Source of the DNA: Rahnella variigena
Lineage (GTDB): Bacteria; Pseudomonadota; Gammaproteobacteria; Enterobacterales; Enterobacteriaceae
Length of the DNA stretch: 64,000 bases
Direction of reading: 5' to 3'
NCBI RefSeq assembly: GCF_003610915.1
Contig: NZ_NSDJ01000002.1
Span: 310,001 to 374,000, forward strand
Made by a program: the position numbers and the translations under genes. This document shows, piece by piece, positions 62,317 to 64,000 of this stretch (position 1 is its first letter; every line of letters starts with the position of its first letter). The notes beneath the pieces were generated by a model that saw only the letters and a list, made by a program, of their open reading frames with translations, was not told the DNA's origin and ran no database searches.

Positions 62317-62332
62317 TGGCATGTGATTTGCA
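62317..62332 (+). promoter_or_regulatory. Sigma-54 promoter of the isomerase gene
   Basis: TGGCATGTGATTTGCA: -24 GG and -12 GC at the right spacing, one mismatch to TGGCAC-N5-TTGCA. Start point near 62344, 47 bases before the isomerase ATG. The 415 bases between 61975 and 62391 hold regulatory sites only. Confidence 0.8.
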
Positions 62333-62390
62333 CTGTTTACGATGAATCTTTAATTCCTCTTTTTGGCAGTCACAGGCTGCGGAGTCATTT

Positions 62391-63494
62391 ATGAAATTAG
62401 GCATCGACGGACAAAAACTCCCTGAAGTTAAGAAACGCGGGCCGCTGGGCAGCCTCGACCATGTCAGGGAGCTGGGTCTGGAAGGGATATTTTTCAGTAC
62501 CGTACTGGATATGAGCCCGACGCTGGACGCGGGAATGCTGCGGGAAATCCGGGCTAAAGCGGACGAATTAGGTCTTTATCTGGAAAGTGGTCTGGGCAAA
62601 ATCAATCCTTATTGCAGCGCAGAAGCCCCGGAATTACGGGCGATTGGCGATGGCGACATTATTGCCGGTTTCACACGAATGATCGAAGCCAGCGCAGAGA
62701 TAGGTTGCCGCGAGATGTGGGTGTCACCCGGTAATTTTAAAGGCGAATATCGCGGACGTCTGGCAGTCGATCGTTTTCGAACCGATGTTACCTGGGACGA
62801 ACAATTGCAGGCTATGGGCAACGTGCTGCAAAAGCTGGCGCCGGTGGCGCGGGCGCATGGCGTACATATGAATATTGAGACGCATGACGAAATCACCTCT
62901 TTTGAAATCCTGCGCCTGATTGAAAGAGTGGGCGAAGACTGTGTCGGCGCGGTGCTGGATACTGCCAATATGTTGCAGCGCGGCGAGCATCCGGTGATGG
63001 CGGCGCAGCGGCTGGCGCCTTATATACGGCAGACGCACATTAAAGATGCCTGGGTCGGTCGTGCGCCCGGCGGTCTGGATTTCCAGCCCCGTGCCTGCGG
63101 TCAGGGTGTGGTGGATTTTGCGGCGATTTTACCGATACTCGCTAAGGCCAATCCCGACCTGAATTTGTCGCTGGAAATTAATCAGTCAACCGACGACAAA
63201 CGCCGCCAGCCTAATCCGCGCCAGTGTATTCAGATTGATGATCCGGTCTGGCGTGCCGGTCATCCGGATCTGAATACGACGGAGCTTGAACTCTATTTTG
63301 CCATGCTTAATGAGGGCGAAAAGCGCGTTGCTTCAGGTGAAATCCCGGACTGGGAAGGATTTGAAAGTGCGCAGTACGGTTATCCGACCTATGAAAATCA
63401 GTCTTACGGCTTTGATGCAGCGACGCGGTTTATTCAGGATTCTGCACGCCATATCCGCGCTATCTGCGAACAGAAAGGCATAATATTAGCCTGA
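62391..63494 (+). CDS. TIM-barrel sugar isomerase/epimerase-like enzyme
   Basis: 367 aa, AP-endonuclease-2/xylose-isomerase-like barrel. Metal ligands can be placed at E163 (NIETHDE), D190 (VLDTAN), H216 (QTHIKD) and E262 (SLEIN). Start ATG 62391 with GGAG before it. Such enzymes isomerise sugars, inositols or hydroxy acids. The divergent sigma-54 promoter and shared enhancer tie it to the transporter operon, so it probably acts on a breakdown product, for instance a sugar part of a nitrogen-bearing compound; this is inference. Confidence 0.85.
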   Translation: MKLGIDGQKLPEVKKRGPLGSLDHVRELGLEGIFFSTVLDMSPTLDAGMLREIRAKADELGLYLESGLGKINPYCSAEAPELRAIGDGDIIAGFTRMIEASAEIGCREMWVSPGNFKGEYRGRLAVDRFRTDVTWDEQLQAMGNVLQKLAPVARAHGVHMNIETHDEITSFEILRLIERVGEDCVGAVLDTANMLQRGEHPVMAAQRLAPYIRQTHIKDAWVGRAPGGLDFQPRACGQGVVDFAAILPILAKANPDLNLSLEINQSTDDKRRQPNPRQCIQIDDPVWRAGHPDLNTTELELYFAMLNEGEKRVASGEIPDWEGFESAQYGYPTYENQSYGFDAATRFIQDSARHIRAICEQKGIILA

Positions 63495-63645
63495 AGCCGG
63501 GGGGATTAAGGGGTTCTGTGCAAATATTGCCACAAGCTTATTCAGCATTTGCGAAGAAACATTCTTAACGAGATACTTAAACCCGCAATGACCGGAGCGC
63601 CTTTGTCCGGCATAAGGTATGACTGAGCGTAAATTGGAGACAACA

Positions 63646-64000
63646 ATGAAGAAAACGCGCGCGCAAAGCGCCAGGACAGCGCCGGTCGCGGCCAGTATGG
63701 CCGATAATAACGACGATGTTTCCGAGCGGATCCGTGCCACGCTGGCGGCGGCGATTGGTGAAGGAGCGTTAAAACCGGGCACCAAAATTCTCGAAGAGGC
63801 GATTGCCGAACATTTTGGTGTCAGCCGCACGGTGGTGCGTGGCGCGCTGGGCGTACTGGAAAGCGACCATCTGCTCGAACGCAAAAGAAATCGTGGCACG
63901 TTTGTCGCAGAACCTGGCATTGAGCAGGCCAGAAACCTGTTTGAAGCACGGCGTAAAATCGAAGCCCTTCTGCTGGAGCTGGTGGTGGAAAGGGCGACTT
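63646..64000 (+). CDS. GntR-family regulator, 3' partial
   Basis: 118 residues are visible from ATG 63646 (GGAGA seven bases upstream) and the gene runs out of the window. An N-terminal extension (MKKTRAQSARTAPVAASMADNN) precedes a GntR winged HTH (ERIRATLAAAIGEGALKPGTKILEEAIAEHFGVSRTVVRGALGVLESDHLLERKRNRGTFVAEP, about 27-90), then the start of an FCD-type helical domain (ARNLFEARRKIEALLLELVVE). It lies 151 bases after the isomerase gene in the same direction and is the likely ligand-responsive regulator of the whole locus. Confidence 0.9.
   Translation, partial: MKKTRAQSARTAPVAASMADNNDDVSERIRATLAAAIGEGALKPGTKILEEAIAEHFGVSRTVVRGALGVLESDHLLERKRNRGTFVAEPGIEQARNLFEARRKIEALLLELVVERAT

Overview
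The window looks like a chromosomal segment of an enteric gammaproteobacterium of the Yersiniaceae type (Rahnella/Serratia-like). This is inferred from UmuDC, YedK, class I fumarase, RcnB-like and YghA-like proteins and moderate GC; the species cannot be fixed from sequence alone. About half of the window is a prophage and half is metabolic host DNA.

Region 1 (1 to about 33,525) is the late half of a lambdoid siphoprophage, plus an SOS cassette. An IS3-family element (1-1250) has cut into a phage gene just upstream of the late region. Then follow a DNA methyltransferase, a phage-21-type lysis cassette (pinholin, SAR endolysin, Rz with embedded Rz1), two small accessory genes with their own promoter, attenuator and terminators, two glycosyltransferase genes, an HNH nuclease and a probable cos region. 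The HK97-type packaging and head module comes next: terminases, a fused protease-capsid protein, portal, a repeat-rich protein with a carbohydrate-binding-like end, and connectors. The lambda-type tail module follows: tail tube with a frameshift in a G7 tract, a G/G-T programmed frameshift, tape measure, M, L, K, two morons, I, J and an S74 tail fibre. The right end holds small morons, four leftward terminators in a row, a DinI-like gene, a consensus LexA box, umuDC and yedK. A truncated MFS gene at 33,427-34,116 marks the likely right attachment junction. Integrase, repressor and replication genes are not in the window and presumably lie to the left.

Region 2 (33.5-37.7 kb) has a TetR regulator with two near-identical palindromic operators, an epoxide-hydrolase-like enzyme, an SDR oxidoreductase and a DUF3750 protein.

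Region 3 (37.7-48.0 kb) is an anaerobic C4-dicarboxylate locus: class I fumarase and a DASS transporter transcribed leftward from a promoter with a perfect FNR box; and a divergent three-domain NADH-dependent fumarate reductase with its ApbE flavin transferase and a DcuSR/CitAB-type two-component system. Together they can import a dicarboxylate, dehydrate malate to fumarate and reduce fumarate in the cytoplasm.

Region 4 (48.2-56.0 kb) has a glycoside-uptake operon (GH78-like rhamnosidase, GPH symporter, ScrY/BglH-like porin) with a divergent AraC regulator, then an RcnB-like protein, an SDR and a small zinc-ribbon protein.

Region 5 (56.0-64.0 kb) is the most interesting host locus. A Pot-type ABC transporter, a creatinase-like M24 protein that has lost most metal ligands, and a flavin reductase are transcribed leftward. 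A TIM-barrel isomerase, followed by a GntR regulator, is transcribed rightward. The intergenic region carries divergent sigma-54 promoters with two NtrC-like sites almost exactly midway, which points to nitrogen-limited scavenging of an unidentified nitrogen compound. No tRNA, rRNA or CRISPR array was seen.
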